Assembly (NCBI GenBank): GCA_928212115.1
Contig: CAKMRJ010001112.1
Coordinates: 407,140,627 to 407,204,626 of the forward strand
Source: Lactuca virosa
Taxonomy: Eukaryota > Streptophyta > Magnoliopsida > Asterales > Asteraceae
DNA length: 64,000 bases
Reading direction: 5' to 3'
Shown here: positions 23,020 through 36,000 of the stretch, in pieces
How the letters are laid out: each line of letters begins with the position of its first letter
Numbering within the stretch: position 1 is the first letter of the stretch
Translations under genes and position numbers: made by a program
The notes under the pieces: generated by a model
The model's input: the letters and a program-made list of their open reading frames with translations, nothing else
The model's database searches: none
Told to the model about the DNA's origin: nothing

Positions 23020-26000
23020 ATCCCCTTCTCTCCCCATGGTAGAAAAGACATTTTTTTTTTTAAATTCTAATGGTCAAAATAATAAATATAATTTGTTTTT
23101 AACATTTTCACAACCATATAAATATCCAATTCTTTCACCTTTAACATCATACATTCTATGATTTCCTTTTTATTTTTAATCCAACCCAAAATCTGATAGA
23201 AGATCATGAAACAATATTTCCCTTAGATTGTTTTTTTTTTTAATTTTTTTTATCATGGTTTTTTTTATAAGGTATTTTTTAATTTTAGTTATTTTATTAT
23301 GTAGTTTTTATTTTAAGTAATGAAGTATTTCTATTTTAATTATTTTTTCTTAATTAATCATTTTTAATTAAGTCTATTTATTTTTTGAATTATAAACCTT
23401 AAAATTAAATTATTTTTATTTTAAAAAAATAAAAATGAAAGACAGTGAAAGACGATCATTTTCTGTCTTATTTGAATAGCATATGAGTGAGTGGAAAGAT
23501 GACGTAAAAAAATGAATGGTGAAGTGTGAGTACACCCTTCAATTTTATTTAACGAAAGTTAGTGATTTTTTTATTGAAAGAGAACAAAATATTAAAGTAT
23601 TGATTATCTATTGCCATCAACTACCAAAATCGTGTTTTTGAATATCTGTAACCAATGTATAACACCATTAAAAAATTCTCTTTAGACGAAGATCGTGAAA
23701 AAGTTTCACAAATTGATTGATATTAATTAGTAACTAGCGATTAGAGTCTTTGATGAAGCTTTGTGGCATGCCTAGAGCTGATGCAAGCAACACAAGTTGA
23801 ACTCACCAAAGTCAATGGCTGATACGGTAACAAAAGAAGTAGCCGAAGATAAAGAACAATAGAGTAGTTGTGTAAGCTAAGTTAAATTAAGCTTTAGGTT
23901 TAAGATCCCAAATTCTAATAATAGTAAGATTTACTAATAAGTATGCATATTAATTACAGTTACGTTAATATTTCTTGAACTAATAGTCATGGATATAAGA
24001 AGGAATAATTATAGTTGATAAAAATCTCATTTTAGGACTTAGTTTGCTTAACCATTAAACCCTCGTAATGATGAGGACCCATCTTTTAACAAAATTTATT
24101 AAGGACGAGTATTCAAAGATACATATATTCTGGAATTTATGAAGTGGCTTTGAAGAACAAAATTAAATTTAAGATAACATTCTGATCACATCTTTGCTTG
24201 TAAGCCATGATGAAAATATGAAAATTATAGAAGTGTTGGAATCTCACAAAAGTTTCAAACCCTGATAAGATTACTAGTGGAATCTCGTCTAATTAATGAC
24301 TATTAATGATAGAGATATACTCCACATCCTTACCAACAACACCAAACACCATCTCTATATACATACCCATTAATTATTAAGCAAAAATGACTCAGGCCCA
24401 GGTGTACTGTATAAGTAATTTAAGTTTCGTAATGGTTGATGATAGAAGATGATTTGACCCCTAGTTTATCTGTATTATTTTTTTGTTTCGTGATGTTTGG
24501 GAATTAAAGACGATTGTTAATTTTGAGTAGGTGTTGATAAAGAAGTGGTTGCACTAATTTAGTGCTTGGAAAGGTTATCATATCCTAGTACATATCATTT
24601 TGAATAAAAGTAGTGCATTATTGCTCTCCAGCCAAGGGTCAAATGAAAAAAATTAATATTTCATGACTTATAAACAATCATTCGTTTTCATTGTATTTGG
24701 TGAATTATAACATTTTCATACCAAAACCACACCTATCGTCATATATGCATACATATCCACATTTTTTTTGGTAAAAGATCCAATATATCTTCTGATATCA
24801 ATATATAAGTTGTACTTAAGACCAGTCGTTTGTTATATTTATGACCTCAAACTATAAGAGATCAGTAATTTACTAACTTTCAAGACCATTCTTAAATACA
24901 GTTATTGTTCCCGAGTTATTAACATCAAGATCCTTAAATACATTTCCATCACACAAGACGTGTTATGCAGCAATGTCTTCATAAAACAAAAGCTTGCAGC
25001 AGCTCGCAGAAACATAATTAATCTTCAGATCATCACGTGTCAAATTTTGAGTTGTGAAGTATATAATACACAAGCTGTCTTCATCTATTTTATGTACAGC
25101 TGAGCTAACAAGATGGTACTCATCAAGACCTGGTAAACATATACCCTCCTCCGGTCAAAATGATCCTCCTTCTGTAGTGTCAGTATCATAGTAGAAATGG
25201 AATCAAGGAAGACATTAAGTGCACGATTCTATATATAGGTCTTGTTCTTGACACTATTGGTTTCCTGGACCACATTTTGACCTATTTTTTTTTACTGATG
25301 GTAAACCCTCCAAAAGCCATGAAAGCAAGCACAAGCAGAAGCTAATTAAAAACCTGCCCAAATCGGTTACTGATCAGATTAAATCCCACAAAAGTAGGCA
25401 TGCATGGATACCAGGATTCCGTTAGTTTCTTGGCATCGATAATGAGAACAGAGAGAGCAGTGCTTAATTGAGACCTGGTATGCAAGCACCCAAGAAGACT
25501 GACACCGGCCGGCTTCAATAAATGTTGACAAGTGGCTATTAACAGCCAGGCCACATGCCCACAACTAAGATTGTTGAATAAATCAACATCTACTAATTAG
25601 TTTCAAAGAAATATATATGCATACTTTCATTATTAATAAACGTATTTAATTATTTTAATCAAAGATGATTAACAAATAGACTTACTTGATAGTAAATTAA
25701 AATTCTTGAGGCCAGAACACTGGACTCGCCAAGCTGCTCGCTAAGCACTAGTTATGGACAAGGAACACCGCCCCCTAGCATTCGCTAGGAGGGAGAAGAG
25801 AAAGAAGGCAAGCTTGGCTGTGATTGGATGATATGTATTTGACCGGATTGCCTTGACCATTCAAACCTAATTCAATTAATTTTCAAATCTACCTTCATTT
25901 AATAAAAATAGCTTTTTTACCTATAAATTTCGAAATTTCAAATTATAATTCAAGCACTATAAATTAAACTACATTCTTAACATTTGATACACACAAAATA

Positions 26001-26030
26001 TCATTATCCACACATACCCTCAATTCACTA
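22550..26030. other. AT-rich intergenic DNA without recognisable genes
   Basis: No coding region I can support on either strand. At about 22790-22890 there are repeated GTGTGGGAAAGGGG / GGTGAAAGGTGG words and at about 23500-23560 related GTGAAGTGTGAGTACACCC words, possibly the two ends of a PIF-like MITE around the (TA)n tract, but terminal repeats are not clean. TCTATATATAGG at about 25226 is a possible TATA box without an assigned gene. Confidence 0.4.
22932..23015. repeat. (AT)n microsatellite next to a (CT)n run
   Basis: About 84 bases of pure AT/TA repeat, preceded by a short CT repeat (about 22890-22912). The apparent open frame across it (repeated Ile-Tyr) is an artefact of the repeat. 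Confidence 0.95.
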
Positions 26031-26036
26031 GACAAA

Positions 26037-27275
26037 AATGTCTTCATCTGTCCAAAACAAAACCCCAAGAAAAAAAATCTTCAAACCCTCCGTCACTAAA
26101 CCTTCCACCTCCGAACCCTCAATCACCAAACTTTCCATCACCAAACCTTCCATCACCACCATATTATCAACCTTCATTTAATCAACCAATTCACTCACCC
26201 GCTAGTTACTACTATCTTATTATGGCTCCACAAATGTTTCCATTCAATCCGTACTCTTCTCAACACATGCCATTCTACCAAAACCAGCCCCAAACTAACT
26301 TTCAATCCCAACCAATATCTCATTCAAATTTCGATCTTGATCCGTTTGAGACGGTTCAAGAAACCCAATTCTTTTCACATCGTTAACCCTAAACTAATTT
26401 TCAATCCCAACCACACCGCCTTGTCGACGAGTCAGCCGATTCTTCCGATGAAGGCCCATTCAAGAGTAATTTCAAGAGCCCGAAGTCGAACCAAAAGGAA
26501 AAAGTAAAGGAAATGGAAGCATGCAAAGGATGGACGAATGATGAAGAGAGGGCATTAGTGCAAACATGACTTGATGTGTCGGAGGATCCAACGACGGGCG
26601 ACGACCAAGATTTGACTACCTTTAAAAATAGAGGTTGGATTCGTTTTTGTGTCTGAATGAAAAAGGAATACCGCAATGCTAATCAACTTTACTTGAAATG
26701 GAGGACCGACAACAAAGCCTCAATGAAGTTCAATGGCATCTACATGAATGCGACCCGCAACCCCCAAAGCGGTGTAAACGAGGTGGATGTCCTATTAACA
26801 GTTCGTAAGATTTATAAGGAGAAAGTCAAAAAACCTTTTGGCAATGAGGTGTTTTGGGGAGTTGTTAAGGACAAACCAAAAGAGCTTAATGTAAAAAGTG
26901 CTGATGATTACACGAGCATGTCTAAATGAAGCACAACTTCCGAGTCAACTCACAATCAATCTTCTGATGCGCGTAATGGAGGGATTGACCTCAACAACGA
27001 CAATCCATATGAAGCTCCAGCTCGTCCTGTGGGACGAGAAAGAGCAAAAAGAAAGTTGAAAGGAGCACAAAGTTCATCGAGTGATGTGGAGGAGATAAGA
27101 AGCGCCATCAAAGGGTTGGAAGCTAAGCTTGAGGGTATTTTGGAATTGGAAAAAGAAAAAAGAAAGGAACCGTGCGCTGAAGCTTTTTTTATTCCCGGGA
27201 AAGGACTTGTCCGAGGAGGATCGTCGGATATTCAACAATGCATAGAAGAATATTGTGAAACATTACAACTGGGAT
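26037..27275 (+). pseudogene. PIF/Harbinger ORF1-like (Myb-like + NAM-associated C-terminal) pseudogene
   Basis: Remnant of the DNA-binding accessory protein of plant PIF/Harbinger transposons; such genes are often misannotated in plant genomes. In order: start MSSSVQNKTPRKK; a Pro/Asn/Gln-rich stretch (about 26160-26385, with MAPQMFPFNPYSS); the Myb-like domain (about 26525-26655 and 26657-26830, with GWTNDEERALVQT, LDVSEDPTTGDDQD, MKKEYRNANQLYLKWR, NPQSGVNEVDVL); a KKPFGNEVFWGVVKDKP block; and the NAM-associated tail (27029-27275, GRERAKRKLKGAQSSSSDVEE then a Lys/Glu-rich coiled coil). The breaks are a stop at about 26385, one at about 26570 within the Myb domain, one at about 26655, one at about 26927, and a terminal frameshift. 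The matching DDE transposase is not adjacent. Confidence 0.75.
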
Positions 27276-27279
27276 AAGC

Positions 27280-28319
27280 CGTAGTAGTTTTATGTTTTAA
27301 GACCAGTAATAACTCGTGTTGCAGGTTTTAAGTCAAATTTTTAGGTTTTAAGTAAGTTTTTAGGTAGTAAGTCTAGTTTTAATTTTTTTAATCGTATTTT
27401 ATGTTTTAAATTGTTGTAATCTTTTTTATTAACATTAAATGTTTGTCTTTAAAAAATATAATTAATACAATATTAAATGTTTGTGTATTAAAAAAATGTA
27501 ATTTATTTTAATCTGAAAAAAACCATATAATTAATTTAAATTTGAAAAAGAGTTGTAAAATAAAAAAACATAATTTATTTAAAATTTGAAAAAGAAATAA
27601 TATGATTAATGTAAATTTGAAAAAGAAAATCATAAATTAAAAAGTATAATTTATTTAAATTTGACAAAATCATATAATATATTTAAATTTGAAAAAGAAA
27701 ATTAAAAAAAATTGGAGTGTTAAGAGTGCTACCATTCCCTATTAAATGTTAAGAATAAGGTGCTAGCAAGGTGACAGACAAAAAATGACGTGACTGTAAA
27801 AAAAGTGATGTGGCCAAGTGTTACAACTTCCTCTAGTACATGGGTTTCCCCGGTTCGCTTTCGGTTTTAAACCCAAATCTTAAACGAATCCTTAGCTAAC
27901 CTCAAAGTAGATATTAAATAAAGCATGAACATAATAGATTTATATAATAGAAAAAAAATGGCTGAGTTTACATGGGTTTAGCGACGTGGGATAGAATAGT
28001 TGAGAAAATAAAACAAAAGTAAACAAAGGTTATGTAAGAAGCGAGAATCGATCATGAGACATTTGCTTCAATAAGCCAACGCCTTAACCAGCAGACCAAC
28101 TGTTTGTTTGTCTCTATAAGTGGAGGGATGCGTATATAAACACTATACCGAATTTTTTTTGAGGGATACGTAAACAAAAATTACACCACCGAAAAAAATT
28201 TGAGGGGTATCCCGGGCTACCCCAGGGATCCCCTTGGATCCGCCCCTGTGCAAGTCACCGAGTTTGTTAAGACGTGACTTAAGGCGACAACTTTATATAT
28301 AATTAATAGTTTTAATATA

Positions 28320-28364
<45 letters not shown>

Positions 28365-28436
28365 TTAATGAGACATTTTTCTCAAAGTGTGTCATCAATT
28401 ACAAGTCTTGGAGCGACAACGTGTCATGACGGGTTT
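27280..28436. other. Non-coding AT-rich DNA with TE-end-like sequence
   Basis: No gene. About 27430-27720 is a run of degenerate 'AATTTATTTAAATTTGAAAAAG' repeats. 28195-28254 (GGGCTACCCCAGGGATCCCC...GGATCCGCCCCTG) looks like the terminus of an hAT-like or other transposon (CAGGGGCGGATCC on the minus strand). The partner end was not found. Confidence 0.4.
28325..28361. repeat. (AT)n microsatellite
   Basis: About 37 bases of AT dinucleotides. Confidence 0.93.
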
Positions 28437-28687
28437 TTTAAAACTATGGGAGCAGCCATGATTACGAGCCTCGACTAAGTAGTGAGAAAGAGATTAACGG
28501 TCATATGACCGTTTGACAATTCTTTTTAACAAACAAATCAATTTTTTCCTATAAATACCAACATAGTCCACACATATTTTCATATTACAAATAATGATAT
28601 GGGGTGCTCAAGAAGAAATGTCACATAATAAAATACGATACGGTCATGGGATATCGCAAAAATAAATAAAGGACTTCTTGTGTCATT

Positions 28688-29319
28688 TTATATAATATGG
28701 TAATAGAAGATAAGGGTCAAGCTATTTATATGTATAATCCGAATAATTTACTTCATCCACCTACAAAAATACAAGTCGGTATGTCGGAATACTATGCGAA
28801 AGTTTTGGAAATACAAATGAAATTTCCTACCTAATAAATGAAAATGCTTTTGCCACTTGTCATCTTTTCCTTCATTTTGACAAATGTCATTTTTTAGGAT
28901 TTTTAAAATTATTATTTTTCACTTGTCATTTTTTGGGGATTTCAATTTTCTTAAAATAAATTTCCAAAAAATTCTAATGGGTTATATATGTAAGGTTATC
29001 ATTCTATTAATTTGATAATAAATTCTTATAAATGCTCCAAATGATTTGATTTCTTTCATAAATGCTCCAAAACATTACATTATGTTATGGAAAAACATTA
29101 TTTTATAAAATATTTAATGTTTATATATTCATATTAAATTTTTGTTTTTAATAAACCCGTGTAATACACGGGTCTTACACCTAGTTATATAATATGGTAA
29201 TAGAAGATAAAGGTCAAACTATTTATATGTATAATCCGAATAATTTACTTCATCCACCTACACAAATACAAGTCGGTATGTCGGAATACTATGCGAAAGG
29301 TTTGGAAATACAAATGAAA
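28688..29319 (+). repeat. 135-base direct repeat flanking the Helitron-like element
   Basis: 28688-28822 and 29185-29319 match with only a few differences (for example GCTATTTATATG against ACTATTTATATG). Both copies carry a short open frame (MYNPNNLLHPPT...VGMSEYYAK); the right one extends to 29439. Offset is 497 bases. One copy lies on each side of the Helitron-like element. Confidence 0.85.
28823..29184 (+). mobile_element. Non-autonomous Helitron-like element
   Basis: The left end is TCCTACCTAATAAATG, with repeated CACTTGTCAT words nearby. The right end carries the hairpin CCCGTGTAATACACGGG (29156-29172), followed eleven bases later by terminal CTAG, matching the Helitron 3' rule of a hairpin shortly before CTRR. 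It has no terminal inverted repeat and no coding capacity. It is flanked by a 135-base direct repeat, which is not normal for Helitron insertion. Confidence 0.7.
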
Positions 29320-30339
29320 ATTCAAAATACGAACCACATATTATATATTCATCAAGTTTTTATTTTTGCATTATGTAAAAAAGTGGTTTGCTTCAAAATC
29401 ACAATTAGCATGCAATATGTTATATTTTCATTAAAATAATCTAGAAACTCCCAAATTTAATTTATACTAACATTTTTAAAAAATATATAAATAAATAAAC
29501 ATTTGCTTATATATAATAACTTGATTAAAGACTTACGAATATACAATAAATCTATTAAAAAACGTAAATAAATTATGTGTGTATAATATGAAGATTAAGT
29601 TAGATAAAATATATTTCTATATAAAAAAAATTATAATAGTACATTAAATATTATATGTAATCAAAATTTTAATTTTACCGACAAAGTAAAAAAAGAATCA
29701 TAAAGTCTTTTTCTTTGTTACATGACTTATATTTTCCTACTTTCTTCTGTAAAAGAAAGTGACAAAATACTTTTTCTAAAATCAAATTTTAAGAACATAA
29801 CAATAAAGTGGAGATGGAACCGACGAGAGAAAGATAAATCAGTCTCGAGTTTGAGAGCTCGAGATGGATCAAGGGGTAAGCGATGCAATGATGTAAGAGG
29901 GATGGTATGTTCTCCAGCTGTAACTTCGTTATCGAGTAGGGTTTATTTATTTATTTTTACAACTCTTTTGTTTACCTCTTTAAAATTTTGTTGCTTTCAT
30001 TATAGTTTATATAACTTTAATTTGCCTTTATTATCTCCTTAAGAAGTAATATGATCTCTATCATTTAAGAAAAGATGTTGTTTATTTTATTTTATTTTTT
30101 TTCTTTGAAATTTCGAAAGGACAAATTATATATATTTTTGTAACTGTGTATGATTTTTTTTTTAAAAAGTTGGTAGTTATCGGGGCAACTGCACCACTGC
30201 CCCCACCGCAGGTCTATCCTTGCGCACAACAATCTCCATCAAGATTTGACAGAGCGCATATACTAGAGGCAACATAACCATGAAGATGAGGACGACTACA
30301 ACGGAAAAAATGAAAACATCCAATAGTAGTTTTTAATGT

Positions 30340-31726
30340 ATAATGTTAAGCTTTAAATTTTTATTGCATTCTTTAATTTTAATGTAATTTTTTGTTTTTA
30401 ATCAGAGTGTTCTACTTTTTATCAAATATTTAATTTAGTTTTAATTAATATAATTTTAAATATTTAATTATTTTATTTGTACTTTGTATAATTTAATTAT
30501 ATAATATTGTATTAAAATAAAATAAAATTAAAAAGATAATGATGACGTGTAGATGTGAGTATTTCGTAAGATACGTAAGAATGTAGTTGAGATATAATGA
30601 AGCTGATGTAATGTTGATTTGACGTTAAAGATGTAGTAGAGTACTTCAGATAGTTATATCTAACAAAATTAAGATAAGTAGGAGACAGATTATACTTATT
30701 TTTATTTTCTTTTAACGACAACACACTATTTAATCTATTCCTAAATAGATCAGTTTTACGTTAGATAGGGTTTCAACTATCAATCACTTGGGTCGAAGAA
30801 CATCAAATCAACCTCAAATATAATATAAGTAGGCTATAATTCATGAGAATATGGTTATGTGAATATGATGTTATATTCTTAAAAGAGTAGAGTCGGTACT
30901 TAAAAAAATTTCAAAGGCTATGTGTAGATAATAATATAAATCATAGAGTAAGTTACATGAATGGTTCATGTTGTTTGGGAAATTTGTGTGTTTTTTCCCT
31001 AACTCTTTTTATTTAAGATTGAAGGTCGTTAGAGTATGTTTTTGTTGCGTTCTCGATCCCTGTCAGACATGAAAAAACTATTTTGCCAAACTAATTTCTT
31101 TATTTATTTATTTATTTCATGTATAAGTAATTACATGATTATACAAATCTAATAGGTCCCACCACCCATCACTACTCCACCTAACCCACCCTCACCCTCT
31201 TCTTCATTTATGTTTCCTTTTTGTCCGAAAACTTCGTCTTCTCTGGAAAACCACCAACAAACACAATCAACCACATAGAATCAAAATACAACCAAACTAG
31301 AAATCATTCAGAGTTTGTTTTGTTCATGTATAGGGAAACTAGCAATAAGATCCCTAAATCAAATCGATGAACCTAAAACCATGATCAAAGAAACTAAAAA
31401 AAATTGTTTTTCTTCCTAACACATGTAATCAAACAAACTTGATATCCAATTCAATATTGAGACCTGAAAATTTCATGAAATCAAACTCGAATAACTAATA
31501 TCCTCAAATCAAACCCTTGGGCCTACACCATCAAGTCTAGAATATATATTAACATAAATCTAGAAAATAAAAACTCAGAAAACCCCTCAACCTACAACTC
31601 AGTCTCGATCTCGTCAACACCATCTTCAGTTACGATCTCGTCCACACTCTCCTTCTCCGGTCCCAGCGGTGAATGAGAAGCGATTTTATATGGTGAATCT
31701 GTGAGTTCATGGATTTGCACGGAAAA
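30340..31726. other. AT-rich intergenic DNA, no supported gene
   Basis: Nothing coding recognised. 30180-30230 (GGGGCAACTGC...CCCCACCGCAGG), just to the left, resembles a transposon terminus seen on its own. Short open frames here are low-complexity. Confidence 0.35.
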
Positions 31727-32332
31727 TGTTTGAAAACTCAAACATTAAATTAATCTAACATCAATAGTTGCTTATAAAAAAGATCTAGTCAAGTTTGGAT
31801 AAACCATTCAAGCCTTGAAGTAAATGAATCAACATAGTGCTCAAGATGATTAATATAAAGTATGAACAGTGTAAATTAAATTAGAACAAAAAGATGTTAG
31901 AGAGAAATGATTGGCTGAATAATTCTTTGATTTGATAGAAGTAAAGTTGTTCAAAAGGTGTACTGGTGCCTATTACAAAGGTTGACACTCCTTTTATAGC
32001 CAAATGAGTTACTAAAGACAAATACTAGTAAAGTGTGCATGGACTGAAGATCAACAGCCTGACACAGTCATTTCTATTGATCTTATCGGTTGTACGGCAC
32101 TACATTACAAACATTAAACAATAAACTAGTACTATCAATTATGTTAGAATACATTGACCAAATTCCGAAACAATGGTATCTCAGAAATCTTGTCATCTCG
32201 GAATCTACTCTTCATCTCAGAATCTACTCTTCATCTCGGAGTCAAGACTATCTCGGAAAGGCACATCATCTCGGATTGAGTAAGGGGAACTTTCGTGTGC
32301 TAATAATCTCCCCATAAGTGTCCTTAGAAAGC

Positions 32333-33029
32333 CTACTTTGATTCTTCAAAGGAAAAGAGGTAAGCTTTATACATCCAACTTCGAACTTCAATGTACAACT
32401 TGAGTTGATCAACAAACTCTTTCTTGATTTTTTCAGAAGATGTGGTATTGTCCGTTTTGGAGATGAATCTCTGAAGAATTATGGTTGGAACAAGATGTTT
32501 GTCTTTTACTCTAAAAAATTCCTTCATTCCTAAGCTTTTCTTAAAGTAAACAAATCCGCACTCAGGTTCTATGATAGGGCCTTCATTAAAGAGATCAACT
32601 CCATCAAGATCGGTAGAGACAACAACAAGAATTTTATCAGTTCGGAATATGTGAGCGAACTTCACATTTGATCTTTCGAACTCAGCAACATAGTCTTTCA
32701 AGCAGTTGAGAGTCAATTTGTATGCTCCTGTTTTAACCTCAGAGGTTTTTCGATCCTTCAGGTGAGCTGTAATGACAAGAATTTCATGAGGAGAGATGGG
32801 AAATCAGCATCCGACATCTTGATCTTTTCTTGAGTGTTCCGAAAGATGTAGTAGTAGTATAAAATGCAGTTGAGATCGAATTTTCTAAGAATATTTGTTC
32901 TGAAACCACTGAACTTGGACCAAGTTTTGTCTTGAGGAAGTGCATTGGTGGAATAGAACATATTCAGTCTTTATCTCTTTGTTCGGACGAGCGTCTCTTT
33001 GTCATCAGTGGGGTGAAGAGGAGCAATCT
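32333..33029 (-). pseudogene. Unrecognised ORF at the 3' end of an LTR element
   Basis: I do not recognise this protein. A 127-codon open frame (32333-32716) is preceded, after a one-base frameshift near 32805, by a second frame (to 32961 and beyond) with KMSDADFP. Notable words are LNCLKDYVAEFERSNVKFAHIF, ILVVVSTDLDGVDLF and FEESK at the end. The same frame continues through the 33030-36542 insertion into FYVK at 36548-36560, which shows the ORF once extended further upstream. It lies immediately before the purine tract, where some LTR elements carry an extra ORF after pol. A gag of a non-autonomous element is another possibility. Confidence 0.5.
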
Positions 33030-36000
33030 TGTCGCACCCCCAAACCAGAACGGCGGAAACGTTCGGGGGCGGAGGACTTTAGGTAAGTATCACAACACAT
33101 GCAATATAGTAATCAAAGTACAAACAACCATTGCATTAATAAGTATAAGTTTTACATAAGTGTTTAAACATTACATATTCAAACACTAAAGTAGGTACAG
33201 TAGAAGACAAGAGTCGCGGTACGGTACTAGGTAGTCTTCTCAAGAGCTTCGGGAGTGTGCCTGTCTAGTGGATTCCTGAGAATACAAGTTATTTGAAAAG
33301 AGTAGATCAGCATTTAAGCTGGTGAGTTCATAAGTATTTTAGTTCTGTTAAGTATACCCTAAGTTCTTTGAATAAGTTCACTGGTTTCTCCAGGAAATCC
33401 TATATTTCCTGAGGTGATTAACTGATAACCTCAATAGTTTCCCTATGTAATTACTTAGTTTATACTGATTATACATAACACAATATCGAATGGACAGTCA
33501 ACTGGGTGTATCTGCCCTAAGCCCACAACCAAACAAGGAACATGAAGTAAGGCGGAAGTCACACACTTTATTGTCAATCAGACATTACTCATGTATAACT
33601 ATGAGGTAATAACTAAGGAATTATAGAATTAACCACTAAAGGTCTTTTATGTTATACTAGTTACAGAGATTGAATGACTAAGTTCCATTTGATAAGTGGT
33701 TTAATCCCATAAACCGTTCTCTTTGTATTACTGTTTTGTATTTGTATTCCTTTCTGAAAACTTGTATTTGAGAGTGTGCCTGGCTCCACCAGGTGTTAAC
33801 GAAAACTGTATTAAACCATTGTATTTTGTATTCTATAAACTGGTACTTTGAAGGTGTACTTTCGTTTATTTGTTTATATACTTACAGTATTGTTAATATC
33901 TTTTTAATGAGTAGTTATTATAACCATACTATGACTGATGGCCTGAAACAATTGCTTTGTGGGCGTTTAAACTGGTGATAACATCACTCATCTAACTGTA
34001 GTTACCAGCCTGAGTGCGGGGTTGTCAATCCCGATATAGATCTACACACACTTGTTTCGATCCCCGGCTGGAGATTCTGGTTATAATGTTAGGACTTTCC
34101 TATGTTGTCTAAAATGAATTAAACAACCTGAATATAGAGTCTCATAAAAAGCATATTAAACGTTACATGTATATTAGTTTTGAAAACTCAATCATTCTGA
34201 AATAATGATTGACAGTATATTCTTGAATCAAAACCCAATCATTCTGAAATAATGATTGACATTATATTCGTGAATTAGTTTTCCAAACATGTATTTGATA
34301 AGTGTAAACCCTTGATTTGTTCTGAGTCAAAACCATGGTTTCTTGTAAAACAATGTATTTTAGTATACTTGAATCATGAATTATTACTTCGTGTTTGCTA
34401 ACTCGGGTACTCTGTATAGTGCCTTTGCTAATGCAAACCCGGCAGAATGTATTATTACCTCGTGTTTGCTAACTCGGGTACTCTGTATAGTACCTTTGCT
34501 AATGCAAACTCGGTAGGATGTATTATTACCTCGTGTTTGCTAACTCGGGCACTCTGTATAGTACCTTTGCTAATGCAAACCCGACATTACCACGTGTTTG
34601 CTAACCCTGATACTTTGTATAGTACCTTTGTTAATGCACACTAGGTATGATGTATCTTTACTTCTTTAATATGTTGTTCGTATATTAAAGGTATTATACA
34701 TATCTTGGTATAGTTGAACGAATTTTGGTAATTTCCTTGGAAAGTATTCAGTCGTGAATCATACTTGTATATTTAGTTTTGAATCATAAATTATACCTAT
34801 TATAATTTATATGTTCTATCTGATTAGCATGAATTCTTATGGAATATCACCTTTGCTCAGCCTGATACAAAGGTAATGATACTAAAAGGAGTAACCTTTT
34901 ACTCATATATGTATAATATATATATAATTAAGAAGGAAACGACCTTCGGACAAATAACACAACCTTAATTCCACATCCAAACAAGGAAAATGATATAAGA
35001 TAATTCATTAGTCCTAAGCCCTTCAAGTCTTATTTATATATTTATACATATATAAACATGATTTTGGCATTTTAAATTTGAAATAGTTTATATAACATTT
35101 TTCAAAGAATTTAACATGGCTTTACGTTATTTTGGAAGTATTTAGTAATTCTTAAAAGCATACAGAAACTTTCTGTGTGATTATTATCACACACAATTAT
35201 TAACACAATTTAATATTGTGTTAAACTTGTATTCCCCTCCCCCTAAAAAGCATTTAAAAACCATTGAAAAGGTAAATTATAGGGGTATGAACTCACTTGA
35301 TAAGCGGTGATTCGGGCAGCATATTGTTTCCCGGAAAAGAGTTTGTTTGACGAAAAACCGGCTCAAACCGAGCAGAGTTTCGACAGGAGAGAGGATGAAT
35401 TCTCGAGAATTCCGGGGCTCCGGGGATTTCTTCGGGCTTTAGACATGATATCGGGGCCTTGGGCGGTCGTGAGAAAGTCGAGGGGGTGAAATGGTGCAAA
35501 ATGGGTGAAAATGGGGTGAAAAATCCTCTCTAGCCGAGAAGTCTCGCACCCTTTATATAGGGGTGCGAGGGTGCGGTCCGAGGTGGCAGCTGGCGAAGGT
35601 GCGGATGAGTCAGCAGCTATGTGGCAGTCAGTAGCGAAGCCACGTGCGAAGTCTGAGGCGGTGCGCAATTTCGGACCCGGTGCGAGCACGTGATTTCGGA
35701 CAGATGCAACCTTCTAAGTGGACCGGACTTCGGTCCAATGGGGAAAGGAGGTGACGACTTCGGACCTATCAGGAGACGACACGCGAGGTTGCGGTCCAAT
35801 GAGAAGCAAACACGTGGAGGCCTCGCATGCGAGGTGACGTGTCCGAGGAGTGACTCAGCGAAATTTCCCGGTTTTCTAGAATTTCTTGATTTTTGTGCCA
35901 AAAACTTACGAAAATCATAACTTTCGCATACGAGCTCCGTTTTTGACGTTCTTTATATGCACGCGTAGGTAAAATCATACTCTACGACTTTCATTTAGAC

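Larger units (their letters stand above)
28437..30335 (+). mobile_element. Possible internally deleted PIF/Harbinger-like element
   Basis: Weak case. 28497-28512 is a perfect palindrome, ACGGTCATATGACCGT, followed by a promoter-like TATA box CTATAAATAC (28549-28558) and short coding-like sequence. At about 30233-30330 the plus strand reads AHNNLHQDLTERIY then an Asp/Glu-rich tail, similar to the C-terminus of Harbinger DDE transposases. Everything between is deleted or replaced, including a Helitron-like insertion. Termini are not defined. Confidence 0.35.

Noticed and set aside
22849..23037. Open frame of repeated Ile-Tyr
   Set aside because: Translation of the (AT)n microsatellite; no coding evidence.
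25342..25564. Two overlapping minus-strand open frames of about 60-70 codons
   Set aside because: No recognisable motif, different frames over the same DNA, no neighbouring exons.
28020..28110. tRNA-like words on the minus strand (TGGTTAAGGCG and GATCGATTCTCGC, resembling A and B boxes)
   Set aside because: No cloverleaf can be drawn and no acceptor stem pairs; at most a degenerate tRNA-derived SINE or chance.
35293..35978. Several overlapping open frames on both strands
   Set aside because: They lie in the GC-richer part of the 3.5-kb solo LTR; open frames on both strands are expected from low stop-codon density there, and no domain is recognisable.
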